Assembly (NCBI GenBank): GCA_033763435.1
Contig: JANRKN010000134.1
Span: forward strand, 1 to 21,758
Reading direction: 5' to 3'
Length of the DNA: 21,758 bases
Origin: JANRKN01 sp033763435
GTDB lineage: Bacteria; Planctomycetota; Phycisphaerae; Phycisphaerales; UBA1924
Of this stretch, positions 13,980-21,758 are shown piece after piece. Under the pieces are notes generated by a model. The model had not been told where the DNA came from. It worked only from the letters and a program-made list of their open reading frames with translations, and searched no databases. Each line of letters opens with the position of its first letter. Position 1 is the stretch's first letter. Both the position numbers and the translations under genes were made by a program.

Positions 13980-16076
13980 TTACCCGGCGCGTGCATTCTC
14001 AGACGCTCCTACGCCCCCGCCCGCCGCGTGTTCGGGCGAAGTTTGCACCTGCGTCCGAAGAAGTTGGGCATATCTGCCCCCCGCGGCCAGCAGGCTCTCG
14101 TGCGTGCCGATCTCGGCGATCTGCCCCTGATCCAGCACCACGATCCGGTCCGCCGTGCGGATCGTCGACAGCCGGTGCGCGATCACGAAGCTCGTCCGCC
14201 CCTTGAGGAGCTGGCCAAGAGACTGCTGGATCAGCGCCTCGCTCTGCGCGTCGAGGTTGCTCGTGGCCTCATCGAGGATCAGGATCCGCGGATCGGCCAG
14301 CAGCGCGCGAGCGATCGCGATCCGCTGCTTCTGCCCGCCGCTGAGCCGCACGCCGCGCTCGCCGATCACCGTCTGGTACCCGCGCTCCATCGCGCCGATG
14401 AAGTCATGCGCGTGCGCCGCCCGCGCAGCGCGCTCGATCTGCTCCATCGCGACATTCCGCCGGCCGATGCCGTGGACCTTGCCGCGCCCGTACGCGATGT
14501 TGTCGGCGATCGTGCCATCGAACAGAAACACGTCCTGCTCAACGATGCCGAGCAGCGCGCGATAGCTGTCCACGTCGATGTCGCGCAGGTCGATGCCGTC
14601 CATCAGCACCTGCCCAGCGTTCTGCCCCGCCGCCGCGGCCGGGTCATAGAACCGCGCGACGAGGTTGCACAGCGTCGTCTTGCCCGCGCCCGAAGCGCCC
14701 ACGAGCGCCACCGTCTCACCCGGGCGCACCGTGAGATTGATCCCGCGCAGCACGTCCTGATCGCGCCCCGGATAGCGGAACGTCACGTCACGCAGCTCGA
14801 TCTCGCCCTTGACATCCCGAGGCAGGATCCGCACCGCGGGCGGCGCGTCGGCCGGGCGCGCGCCCTGAAACTCCCGCGGCTCGTTCATCAGGTCCAGCAC
14901 GCGGTCCAGCGCCGCGAGGTTCGACTGCACGTTCGTCGCGGTCGACGTCAGCGTCTCCAGCGGCCCCAGCAGCATCACGAGGTACGTCGTGAACATCATG
15001 ATGTCGCCGATGGTCAGGTCGCCCCGCAGCACGGCGCTGCCGCCATAGACCATCAGCGCGCCCGACGCGATCGGGATCAGGATCGCCCACAGAGACTCGA
15101 TCAGCCTCGACCACCACCAGATGAACAGCTCCTGGCGCGCCATGTAGTGCTGCCCGCGCGCAAAGCGCGACGTCTCGGCGCGGTGCTGGGCGAACGCCCG
15201 CACGACCCGCAGTCCGCCGAACGATTCAGTCGTGTGCGCATCGATCGACGTGCGCGTCTGGCGGATGTCGCGGTGCACGGGCCTGATCCGGGCGATCCAC
15301 GTCTGGTGCGTGATCCACGTGATGGGGATGAGCAGGAACGCGCCGACGAGCATGCGCCAGTCGACCCAGGCGAGGATCGCGAGGGTGCCCGCGAGCTGGA
15401 TCACCGCGCGCCAGGGGTTGTAGATCAGGCTGAAGAGCAGGTCCGCCGCGCCCCCGGTGTCTTCGCGCAGAATGCTCGCGAGCCCGCCGCTCTTGAGCGC
15501 GTGGACCCGCGCAAGCGGCAGCGTCATCGCATGGCGGAACGCGCGCCGGCGCAGCCGCGTCTGCGTGCGCTTGGTCAGACGGGTCATCAGCCAGCGGCCC
15601 CACGTGCCCAGCAGCACGGTGAGGATCGTCGCGACGAGCAGCGCGAGGCCGATCGACCACAGCAGCGCCACCCGGCTCGCGTCCGCCCCGCCCCCGGCCC
15701 ATTCCGGGATCGCCGAAGGCCCCGGATTGTCCGTGAGCACATAGTCGAGCACGACCTTGGTCGAGCCCGGTCCCAGCAGCGAGACCAGCGTGCTGAGCGT
15801 CACCGTGCACAGCGGAAAGACGAGCTGATGCCGCTGACCGACCATCAGCGAGAGCAGCGAACTCAGCAGCGCGAAGAACCCGCGCGCCGCGCGGCGCTGC
15901 TTGGGGCGCGAGCCCAGGTCGTCGGTGGGTTCGGCGAGGTGGTCTTGGGCCTGGGCGCGCCGGGCGAGATACGCCCGGAACCTCGCCCGGCTCGTCATCG
16001 TCGCGGGGGACGAGGGCGCCGCGGCGCTCGCGGGCCCAGAGTTCTTTGCGGCCTCGGCGGGCCCACGCACGGTCAT
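13980..16076 (-). CDS. ABC exporter, fused membrane and ATPase domains (MsbA/LmrA-like)
   Basis: This 698-residue inner-membrane half-transporter works as a dimer. After a cytoplasmic Ala-rich N-terminus, six membrane helices occupy about 75-370. The ATPase domain follows: FRYPGRDQDVLRGINLTV, Walker A GASGAGKTT (Lys466), Q-loop VEQDVFLFDGTI, signature LSGGQKQRIAIARALL (about 576), Walker B ILILDEAT and H-loop VIAHRLSTIR. All catalytic parts are intact. The family exports lipids, lipopolysaccharide precursors, drugs or peptides; there is no C39 peptidase domain, and the substrate cannot be named. The start at 16076 lies 7 nt after a TACAGT box without a Shine-Dalgarno site; a second possible start, MTSRARF, lies 25 residues further in. 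The gene for the cysteine-rich membrane protein starts 57 bases downstream with its own promoter-like box. Confidence 0.92.
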   Translation of the reverse strand: MTVRGPAEAAKNSGPASAAAPSSPATMTSRARFRAYLARRAQAQDHLAEPTDDLGSRPKQRRAARGFFALLSSLLSLMVGQRHQLVFPLCTVTLSTLVSLLGPGSTKVVLDYVLTDNPGPSAIPEWAGGGADASRVALLWSIGLALLVATILTVLLGTWGRWLMTRLTKRTQTRLRRRAFRHAMTLPLARVHALKSGGLASILREDTGGAADLLFSLIYNPWRAVIQLAGTLAILAWVDWRMLVGAFLLIPITWITHQTWIARIRPVHRDIRQTRTSIDAHTTESFGGLRVVRAFAQHRAETSRFARGQHYMARQELFIWWWSRLIESLWAILIPIASGALMVYGGSAVLRGDLTIGDIMMFTTYLVMLLGPLETLTSTATNVQSNLAALDRVLDLMNEPREFQGARPADAPPAVRILPRDVKGEIELRDVTFRYPGRDQDVLRGINLTVRPGETVALVGASGAGKTTLCNLVARFYDPAAAAGQNAGQVLMDGIDLRDIDVDSYRALLGIVEQDVFLFDGTIADNIAYGRGKVHGIGRRNVAMEQIERAARAAHAHDFIGAMERGYQTVIGERGVRLSGGQKQRIAIARALLADPRILILDEATSNLDAQSEALIQQSLGQLLKGRTSFVIAHRLSTIRTADRIVVLDQGQIAEIGTHESLLAAGGRYAQLLRTQVQTSPEHAAGGGVGASENARAG

Positions 16077-16083
16077 CGCCTGC

Positions 16084-16089
16084 ACTGTA
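16084..16089 (-). promoter_or_regulatory. Start-proximal -10 box (TACAGT) of the ABC exporter gene
   Basis: TACAGT on the minus strand is 7 nt from the ATG at 16076, so transcription would start at or within a base of the start codon. No ribosome binding site is present. Confidence 0.5.
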
Positions 16090-16370
16090 GGTCGGCCCAA
16101 AAACGACACGACCGGCACGCGTGAAGTGCCGGCCGGGTCGCGACGGCGAGGGTCGATGCCCCGAGGCACCGACCGGGAAAGGAGGCTCGGGAAAGTCCGC
16201 GATCGGACGACCGGGCGCGCTGCCACGCGGAGGTGCCCCAGCGCGACAGGCCGTCATCGACCGCGGTTCCCAAGCTCGAACCGCCGCCCCTGAAGATCCC
16301 AAACGCGGTTGACGGTCGCCAGCGCGTTGCAGGCTCGATTCGCGCGGCATGGGAGGTCTGTGCCGTCTGA
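16090..16370. other. Hairpin-rich divergent intergenic region, possible RNA
   Basis: These 281 bases separate the ABC exporter and gamma-glutamyltransferase promoters and contain no credible gene. Four inverted repeats are seen: CCGGCAC/GTGCCGG (16112-16132), GGTCG-A-TGCC with GGCA-C-CGACC around a CCGA loop (16151-16174), GTCCG/CGGAC around CGAT (16195-16208) and GCGGTTC/GAACCGC (16263-16284). On the minus strand the first stem is followed by TCGTGTCGTTTTT, so it resembles an intrinsic terminator, although no minus-strand gene lies upstream of it. A short minus-strand RNA is possible. It is not recognisable as tRNA, RNase P, SRP or tmRNA. Confidence 0.35.
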
Positions 16371-16376
16371 TACGCT
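16371..16376 (+). promoter_or_regulatory. Start-proximal -10 box (TACGCT) of the gamma-glutamyltransferase gene
   Basis: TGATACGCT, an extended -10 form, ends 6 nt before the ATG at 16383. A start site about 7 nt after the box is the A of the start codon, and no Shine-Dalgarno sequence is present. Confidence 0.5.
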
Positions 16377-16382
16377 TCGGGC

Positions 16383-18164
16383 ATGATCGCTCTGCCGACG
16401 CCCCGCCGCGCGCTCGCGTGCGCCCTGCTTTTCTCGGTCTCTCTCTGCGTACCCGCGCGGGCCCAAACCACTTCAAGCGCGACGTACTCGCGCGAGGCCG
16501 TCGCCGCCGACCACGAGCTCGCCTCACGTGCCGGTGCCGAGATGCTCCGCGCCGGAGGCAACGCCGTCGATGCCGCCGTCGCTGCCAGCTTCACGCTCAG
16601 CGTCGTTCGGCCCGAATCCTGCGGCATCGGGGGCGGCGGCTTCATGCTCATCGCCTTGCCCGCGACCGACACGCGTCCCGCCGTCGAACTCGCGCTCAAC
16701 TACCGCGAGACCGCGCCCGCCTGGACGACGCCCGACTATTTCGTGGATCACGCCAACCCCGAAGCGTCATTCCGAGGCGCCCGCGCCGTCGCGACGCCCG
16801 GCACCATCCCGGGCCTGCTCTATGCGCTCGAGAAGTTCGGCACGCTCGACCGTCGGCGCGTGCTCGAGCCTGCGATCCGCGCCGCCGAGGAGGGGTTCGT
16901 CGTCGATGCGCACTATGTCCGTGCCGCGCGCGACACGATCGCGTGGTTCAACAAGGTTCCGGAGCAGCGCGAGGAGCGCATCCGCCGATTCTCCCCGCTC
17001 TGGGAGCGTTTCCTCGGCTCGGGTGAGATCGAAGTCGGCGCGGTGATCCGCAACCCCGAGCAGGCCGCCGCGCTCCGCGAGATTGCCGCGCGTGGGGTTG
17101 AGGCGTACACCCAGGGCAACGTCGGCCGCGCGATCGTCGAGGCCGTCACGCGCGACGGCGGCGGGCTCACCCTCGCCGACCTCGCCTCGTACACGCCGCG
17201 CGAGATGGAACCGCTCCGCGGCAGCTTCCTCGGGCGAACCATCATCACCATGCCCCCGCCCAGCTCGGGCGGCATCGTCATCCTCGGCGCGCTCGGCGTC
17301 CTCGAACAGCGCCCCGACCGCGCCGCCCTCGTCAGCGCAGGCTTCGAATCCGGCGACTTCCTCCACGTCCTCGCCGAAACGCAGACCCACGGCTTTGCCG
17401 ACCGCGCCCGCTGGCTCTGGGACCCCTTCCGCGCCCCCGTGCCCGTCGCCGCGCTGCTTGACCCCAAAATGCTCGCCTCCCGCGCACTCTCCATCGGTCC
17501 CACGCGGACGCTCGCGCCCGCGGCGTACGGCCTCACCGAGATCCCCGGCCTCCGCGCCTCGCTCGCCACCGCCGACGACCACGGCACCAGCCACCTCTCC
17601 GTCATCGACGAGCGCGGCGGCGCGGTCGCCTGCACCGAAACCATCAACCTCACTTTCGGCAGCTTCCTCGTCGCGCACGGCTTCCCCCTCAACAACCAGA
17701 TCGACGACTTCACCACCAAGCCCGGCGCCGCCAACGAGTTCGGCCTCATCCAGTCCGACCGCAATCTCCCCACGCCCGGCCAGCGTCCGCTCTCGAGCAT
17801 GTCGCCCACGATCGTCCGCGATGCCGCGGGCAACATCGAGCTCGCCGTCGGCGCCTCGGGCGGGCCCCGCATCATCAGCGCGACGCTCGACGCGATTGTC
17901 CGTCGCGTGATGTTCGGCGCAAGCGTCGCCGAGTCGATCAACGCCCCGCGGATCCATCATCAATGGAGCCCGATGCGGCTGGAGCTCGAACCCGCGCTCG
18001 CGCGAGGCGACCTCGCACGCAGTCTCCGCGATCGCGGGCACACGATCACCACGCGCGACCAGATCGCCGCGGCCCAGGCCGTCGGCGTCCGCACCCGCGC
18101 GGGCGAACGCGTCATTGAGGCCGCCAGCGACCCGCGCAAAGGTGGAGTCCCCGCGGGGAGATAA
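16383..18164 (+). CDS. ggt: Gamma-glutamyltransferase, exported proenzyme
   Basis: This 593-residue enzyme transfers or hydrolyses the gamma-glutamyl group of glutathione and related peptides outside the cytoplasm. It has a signal peptide (1-27, ending VPARA). The large-subunit part has ASRAGAEMLRAGGNAVDAA and GIGGGGFM. Self-cleavage should occur before Thr402 in DDHGTSHLSV, which then acts as the nucleophile of the small subunit. Further family elements are MPPPSSGG, LNNQIDDF, PLSSMSPTIV and GASGGPRI. All are intact and the length is normal, so it should be active. The neighbouring divergent ABC exporter might deliver or remove a gamma-glutamyl or thiol compound, but this is only positional. 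A terminator follows. Confidence 0.95.
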   Translation: MIALPTPRRALACALLFSVSLCVPARAQTTSSATYSREAVAADHELASRAGAEMLRAGGNAVDAAVAASFTLSVVRPESCGIGGGGFMLIALPATDTRPAVELALNYRETAPAWTTPDYFVDHANPEASFRGARAVATPGTIPGLLYALEKFGTLDRRRVLEPAIRAAEEGFVVDAHYVRAARDTIAWFNKVPEQREERIRRFSPLWERFLGSGEIEVGAVIRNPEQAAALREIAARGVEAYTQGNVGRAIVEAVTRDGGGLTLADLASYTPREMEPLRGSFLGRTIITMPPPSSGGIVILGALGVLEQRPDRAALVSAGFESGDFLHVLAETQTHGFADRARWLWDPFRAPVPVAALLDPKMLASRALSIGPTRTLAPAAYGLTEIPGLRASLATADDHGTSHLSVIDERGGAVACTETINLTFGSFLVAHGFPLNNQIDDFTTKPGAANEFGLIQSDRNLPTPGQRPLSSMSPTIVRDAAGNIELAVGASGGPRIISATLDAIVRRVMFGASVAESINAPRIHHQWSPMRLELEPALARGDLARSLRDRGHTITTRDQIAAAQAVGVRTRAGERVIEAASDPRKGGVPAGR

Positions 18165-18187
18165 CCTCCGATCTGACCCGCGCCCGC

Positions 18188-18233
18188 ACCCCATCGGCCA
18201 AACGGCGGCCCCGCAAGCGGGTGGGGTTTTCTT
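18188..18233 (+). terminator. Intrinsic terminator after the gamma-glutamyltransferase gene
   Basis: The inner stem CCCG-CAAG-CGGG (18210-18221) stacks on outer arms ACCCCA (18188-18193) and TGGGGT (18222-18227), directly followed by TTTTCTT. The left side carries a 16-nt bulge. It lies 24-70 bases after the stop. Confidence 0.65.
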
Positions 18234-18332
18234 GGCCCGCTTCCCCGAGATCGGGCACACCACCACCCTCCACACATCCCCTCCTGAGGGAGTCAGGGCA
18301 ACTTCTGCCGTGGAAGGGGGATCCTCGGGCCG

Positions 18333-20972
18333 ATGAGGCGGAACCTGACAACGCGTCGGGCGATCTGGCCTTGGGGAGTACGGAGTTCGGTTCTCGGCAT
18401 GCCGACCGCGATGCGTCATCCTCAGGAAGAGCGGCGTCTCTGGGCGCTGCGCTCGTGCGGCGTCCTCGACACGCTGGCCGAGCCCGACTTCGACGATCTC
18501 ACGCGTCTGGCCGCGGAGCTGCTCGGCGCGCCGATCGTCCTCATCAGCCTCGTCGATGAGTCTCGCCAGTGGTTCAAGTCCAGCCTCGGGCTCGACGTTC
18601 ACGAGACACCGTTCGAGCAGTCCTTCTGTGCTCACGCGATCCTCGGCGAGTCGCCGCTGGTCATCACCGACGCGCGCCTGGACCCTCGCACATCTGACAA
18701 TCCGCTTGTCCTTGGCGAGCCCGGTATCCGCGCGTACGCGGGCGTGCCCCTGCGTGTGAACGACGAAAGGGGCACGGCGCTGCCCGTCGGCACACTCTGC
18801 GCGATCGACCTCGCACCCCGCATGTTCTCGCCGGGAGACCTCGACAAGCTGGCGATCCTTGCACGACAGGTCGAGGCCCTCCTCGAGCTTCGACGGCAGG
18901 CCTATCGCTCGCGCGCGTACCAGCGCGAGTACGAGCTGCTGCGCGAACGCATCGATGAGCATGCGCTGATCTCCGTCACCGACTCGCGGGGTTTGATCAT
19001 CGATGCCAACAGCGGCTTCTGCCGAGTGAGCGGCTATGCGCGCGAGCAGCTCATCGGGCGAAACCACCGCATCCTCAACTCGGGCGTCCATCCCAAGAGC
19101 TTCTGGGTCGACATGTGGCGCACGATCTCCTCGGGCCGGAGCTGGCGCGGACAGGTGTGCAACCGTGCCGCCGACGGCTCGCTGTACTGGGTCAGTTCCA
19201 CGATCGTTCCGATCATCAGCGACGCCGGCCGCATCGAGCGCTACCTCTCAATTCGCTTTGACATCACTCAGCAGCGACTGGCCGAGCAGCGTCTCGAACT
19301 CGCGGCCGAGGGATGCGCCGAGGGTCTGTTCGACTACGACGTCGAGAATGGCAAGTGCTGGTTCAGTCCGCGCTTTACGGAGCTTCTGGGGCTTGCGCCC
19401 GGGAGCTTGGGCGACCGCCCGGAGAACTGGGCCGCGCTGATCCATCCTGACGACTACTACAGCGCCGCGGGCGCGATCCATCAGCACCTCACCGAGCACG
19501 TCGGGCAGGACATTCAGTATCGCATGCTGACGGCGACCGGCGACTACCGCTGGTTCCGCGTCAAGAGCAAGGCCGTGCGCGCCGCTGATGGCCGCGCAAC
19601 GCGCACTGCGGGCTCGATCAGCGATATTCACGAGCTTCGCCTCTCCAAGGAAACTGCCGAGGCCGCGAGCCGCGCCAAGAGCGAGTTCCTTGCGAACATG
19701 TCGCACGAGATTCGCACGCCCATGACCGCGATTCTCGGCTACTCGGAGCTGCTGCACACCGACCGCGAGATCTCGGCCGATCCCGCCCGCGTTGCCGAGG
19801 CCGTCGCCAGCATCCGCTCCAACGCCGACCATCTCCTCACCATTATCAACGACATCCTCGACGTTTCGAAAATCGAGGCCGGGCAGATGAAGGTCGAGTG
19901 CCTCGAGTGCGAGCCAATGCGGCTGCTCGAAGAGCTTGGATCGCTCGTTGGCGCGCGCGCCCGCGGCAAGGGTCTCACGTTTGACGTGCGCTACGACACG
20001 CCGATCCCCGCCACGATCCGTACCGATCCCACGCGTCTGCGCCAGATCCTGCTCAATCTCGTGGGTAACGCCATCAAGTTCACTGAGTCCGGTTTCATTC
20101 GCATCGCCGTCTCGTGCGACGTGGGCGCTCGTCTTCTCGTTTTCCGCGTCGAAGACTCAGGCGTCGGCATGAGCGCTGAGACCCGCGAACGAATCGCACG
20201 GTTTGAAGCCTTTTCCCAGGCCGACGCCAGCACCACGCGACGCTTCGGCGGCACCGGACTGGGTCTGCGCATCAGCAACGCCCTCGCACAGATGCTCGGC
20301 GGCGGAATCACCGTCGACTCCGCCCCCGGCGCCGGAAGCGCGTTCACTGCCACCGTTGGAACGGGTGAACTCGTCGACGTCCCGATGCTCGAGCCCGGCG
20401 CCGCCGCGCAGCTCAGCAGCGCCATAAACCCAGCTCCAGCCGCGGGCGCAAACGCTCGTCCCGCCTCGGGACCAGACACAAGCAGCGGTCCGGTCGCGCC
20501 CGTTCAAGCCCAGCCCGACGCCGCACCCCAGCCCCTTGCGGGCGCGCGGATCCTGCTCGCGGAGGACGGTCCCGACAACCAGCGCCTGATCTCCCTCTAC
20601 TTGCGCAAGGCGGGCGCCACGGTCACTGTCGCCGACAACGGCAGGCGCGCCCTCGAACTCCTCTCAACCGACGCGAGCGCCGACCTCATCCTGATGGACA
20701 TGCAGATGCCCGAGCTCGACGGCTACGGCGCAGCGCGCGCCCTCCGCGACCGCGGATGCGCACTCCCCATCGTCGCCCTCACCGCCCATGCCATGGAGTG
20801 TGACCGCGCCAAGTGTCTTGACGCCGGCTGCGACGAATACCTCACCAAGCCCGTCGATCGCGCCCGTCTTGTCGAGCTCTGCCGTCGCATGATCGACCGA
20901 GACGCTCGCTACACCGGGCGCGTCGACCCACAGGCCGCAGCGATACATCCTGTGAGCCCAGAACGTCCTTGA
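18333..20972 (+). CDS. Cytoplasmic hybrid histidine kinase (GAF-PAS-PAS-HisKA-HATPase-REC)
   Basis: This 879-residue signalling protein has no membrane segment. A GAF domain (about 42-190) begins with the conserved ERRLWALRSCGVLDTL and PIVLISLVDESRQWFKSSLGL. PAS 1 (about 209-320) includes ANSGFCRVSGYAREQLIGRN; PAS 2 (about 330-440) includes WAALIHPDDY and is a PAS_3-like fold. The dimerisation helix carries phospho-acceptor His458 in MSHEIRTPM. The ATPase part has N-box LLNLVGNAIKFTE, DSGVGM and GGTGLGLRI. After an Ala/Pro linker, a receiver domain (about 735-855) has phosphorylatable Asp789 in LILMDMQMPELDGYG and Lys in YLTKPVD. No histidine phosphotransfer domain or partner regulator is adjacent. 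The start is uncertain: 18333, 18399 and 18411 are in frame, and the family-like part begins shortly after 18411. Confidence 0.93.
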   Translation: MRRNLTTRRAIWPWGVRSSVLGMPTAMRHPQEERRLWALRSCGVLDTLAEPDFDDLTRLAAELLGAPIVLISLVDESRQWFKSSLGLDVHETPFEQSFCAHAILGESPLVITDARLDPRTSDNPLVLGEPGIRAYAGVPLRVNDERGTALPVGTLCAIDLAPRMFSPGDLDKLAILARQVEALLELRRQAYRSRAYQREYELLRERIDEHALISVTDSRGLIIDANSGFCRVSGYAREQLIGRNHRILNSGVHPKSFWVDMWRTISSGRSWRGQVCNRAADGSLYWVSSTIVPIISDAGRIERYLSIRFDITQQRLAEQRLELAAEGCAEGLFDYDVENGKCWFSPRFTELLGLAPGSLGDRPENWAALIHPDDYYSAAGAIHQHLTEHVGQDIQYRMLTATGDYRWFRVKSKAVRAADGRATRTAGSISDIHELRLSKETAEAASRAKSEFLANMSHEIRTPMTAILGYSELLHTDREISADPARVAEAVASIRSNADHLLTIINDILDVSKIEAGQMKVECLECEPMRLLEELGSLVGARARGKGLTFDVRYDTPIPATIRTDPTRLRQILLNLVGNAIKFTESGFIRIAVSCDVGARLLVFRVEDSGVGMSAETRERIARFEAFSQADASTTRRFGGTGLGLRISNALAQMLGGGITVDSAPGAGSAFTATVGTGELVDVPMLEPGAAAQLSSAINPAPAAGANARPASGPDTSSGPVAPVQAQPDAAPQPLAGARILLAEDGPDNQRLISLYLRKAGATVTVADNGRRALELLSTDASADLILMDMQMPELDGYGAARALRDRGCALPIVALTAHAMECDRAKCLDAGCDEYLTKPVDRARLVELCRRMIDRDARYTGRVDPQAAAIHPVSPERP

Positions 20973-21206
20973 GGTAATCGGCGCTTCAAAACAGCAGCGC
21001 GCACTCCATGCGGCCGCGACGCGCCGAAGCCCCCCTGTCAAGCGTGTGTTCGGGTGGTGCCCGCCAGACAGATGCGGGCGCTGCCTTTGGGTAGGTCGGC
21101 TCTCCGAGCCGACACGTCGAGCACTCAGGCTGAGCGCACAACGCGAGCCCAACGTTCGATGCCGAGCCTCGCCAGATGCCCAGAGACACTCGTGGGGCGC
21201 TTTCGG
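20973..21206. other. Intergenic region with two hairpins
   Basis: No gene is seen. GCCCGC/GCGGGC with a 9-nt loop (21059-21079) is followed by CTGCCTTTGGG and could end the histidine kinase transcript. Sixteen bases later is a perfect short-loop palindrome (21095-21113, listed separately). Confidence 0.45.
21095..21113. repeat. REP-like palindrome GTCGGCTC-TCC-GAGCCGAC
   Basis: A perfect 8-bp stem with a 3-nt loop, preceded by GGGTAG. The compact form and extragenic position resemble dispersed repetitive palindromes. Only one copy was noticed in this window, so repetition must be judged genome-wide. Confidence 0.4.
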
Positions 21207-21212
21207 TATGCT
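21207..21212 (+). promoter_or_regulatory. -10 box (TATGCT) of the protein kinase gene
   Basis: TATGCT ends 10 nt before the ATG at 21223, leaving room for a leader of only about three bases. No Shine-Dalgarno sequence is seen. Confidence 0.4.
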
Positions 21213-21222
21213 TGCTGGCCGT

Positions 21223-21758
21223 ATGGGCAACACCGACCTGCCGACGCCGTCTCTCCCGGGCGACTCCCGCGCGCCTCGCGACACCCCGCAGCCCGCCGGC
21301 TTCACCGAACGCACCGGCGACCGCATCGGGCCGTTCACGCTCGTCCGCGTGCTGGGCGAGGGCGGCTTCGGCACCGTCTGGCTTGCCGAGCGCCAGCAGC
21401 CGATGGTCCAGCAGGTTGCGCTGAAGATCATCAAGCCCGGGATGGACTCCGCGGCCGTCGTCGCGCGGTTTGAACAAGAGCGCCAGGCCCTCGCGGTGAT
21501 GGACCATCCGAACGTCGCCCGCGTGTTCGACGGCGGAGTCACCGATCGCGGTCGGCCCTACTTCGTGATGGAGTTCGTCCAAGGCGAGACCATCACCGCC
21601 TACGCCGACCGCAAGCGCCTCACGCTCCGGCAACGGCTGGAGCTCTTCGTGCCCGTCTGCGAGGCCGTTCAGCACGCGCATCACAAAGGCCTGATCCACC
21701 GCGACCTCAAGCCTTCAAACGTGCTGGTGGCGGAGATCGAAGGCAAACCGGTGCCGAA
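21223..21758 (+). CDS. PknB-type Ser/Thr protein kinase, 3' end missing
   Basis: The first 178 residues are visible; the frame runs off the window. After a Pro-rich N-terminus (about 1-32) the kinase fold starts with RIGPFTLVRVLGEGGFGTVW (glycine loop 45-50). The ATP-binding lysine is Lys68 in VALK, the C-helix glutamate is probably Glu86, and the catalytic loop HRDLKPSN has Asp161, so the kinase should be active. The wording IIKPGMDSAAVVARFEQERQALAVMDHPNVARVFDGG, split here only by the reader, closely matches the large planctomycete kinases that usually continue into a membrane segment and TPR or WD40 repeats; that part would lie beyond the edge. It starts 250 bases after the hybrid histidine kinase, but no functional link is shown. 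Confidence 0.9.
   Translation, partial: MGNTDLPTPSLPGDSRAPRDTPQPAGFTERTGDRIGPFTLVRVLGEGGFGTVWLAERQQPMVQQVALKIIKPGMDSAAVVARFEQERQALAVMDHPNVARVFDGGVTDRGRPYFVMEFVQGETITAYADRKRLTLRQRLELFVPVCEAVQHAHHKGLIHRDLKPSNVLVAEIEGKPVP

Noticed and set aside
12672..14206. Plus-strand ORFs covering the cysteine-rich genes
   Set aside because: Their translations are Arg/Pro/Gln-rich and lack signal peptides or ribosome sites, whereas the minus-strand genes have signal peptides, cysteine motifs, ribosome sites and terminators.
14028..16124. A 698-codon open frame on the plus strand opposite the ABC exporter
   Set aside because: Arg/His/Gln-rich antisense shadow; the minus-strand frame has every ABC motif intact.
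16180..16210. GGGAAAGTCCG resembling the start of RNase P RNA
   Set aside because: The other conserved RNase P elements, including the ACAGAA-type 3' segment, are absent and the spacer is too short.
16263..16284. tRNA-like T arm (GCGGTTC...GAACCGC)
   Set aside because: The loop is 8 nt and no acceptor, D or anticodon arms can be folded around it.

Overview
The window is very GC-rich, roughly two thirds G+C, and densely coded on both strands. It looks like chromosome from a planctomycete, most likely one related to the Phycisphaerae. This is inferred from protein style: a PknB-type kinase whose wording matches the large planctomycete kinase families, a cysteine-rich exported protein, TlpA-like/TPR proteins and a NfeD/FloA module. 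No rRNA, tRNA, CRISPR array, insertion sequence or prophage gene was seen.

Layout. 1-1680: 3' part of a P1B-4 heavy-metal ATPase (+). 1681-2312: long non-coding stretch with palindromes and a G-quadruplex-like G tract. 2313-2801: Rrf2-type regulator (+). 2802-3168: terminator hairpin and a structured leader. 3169-4830: lysS (+). 5053-8832: membrane-microdomain module of long NfeD/ClpP-like protease, short NfeD protein and FloA-like flotillin (+). 8883-11369 (-): NUDIX hydrolase and a TonB-like envelope protein with proline-rich, collagen-like and polyglycine segments. 11479-12666 (+): exported thioredoxin-fold/TPR protein without the CXXC pair. 12685-13922 (-): three small exported cysteine-rich proteins in a row. 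13980-16076 (-): ABC exporter. 16383-18164 (+): gamma-glutamyltransferase. 18333-20972 (+): cytoplasmic hybrid histidine kinase. 21223-end (+): start of a Ser/Thr protein kinase, cut by the window edge.

How the genes may work together. The NfeD/FloA genes form the clearest functional unit (membrane organisation and quality control). The 12.7-18.2 kb part is thematically consistent: metal- or thiol-binding exported proteins next to an ABC exporter and a glutathione-type peptidase. That these cooperate is inference only.

The most notable non-protein signal is a repeated promoter form. TACxxT-like -10 boxes lie 6-7 nt before the start codon of three unrelated genes that lack a Shine-Dalgarno sequence, which suggests leaderless mRNAs. 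Other genes here carry ordinary Shine-Dalgarno sites. The most unusual protein is a 76-residue exported polypeptide with 21 cysteines in two regular repeat registers.
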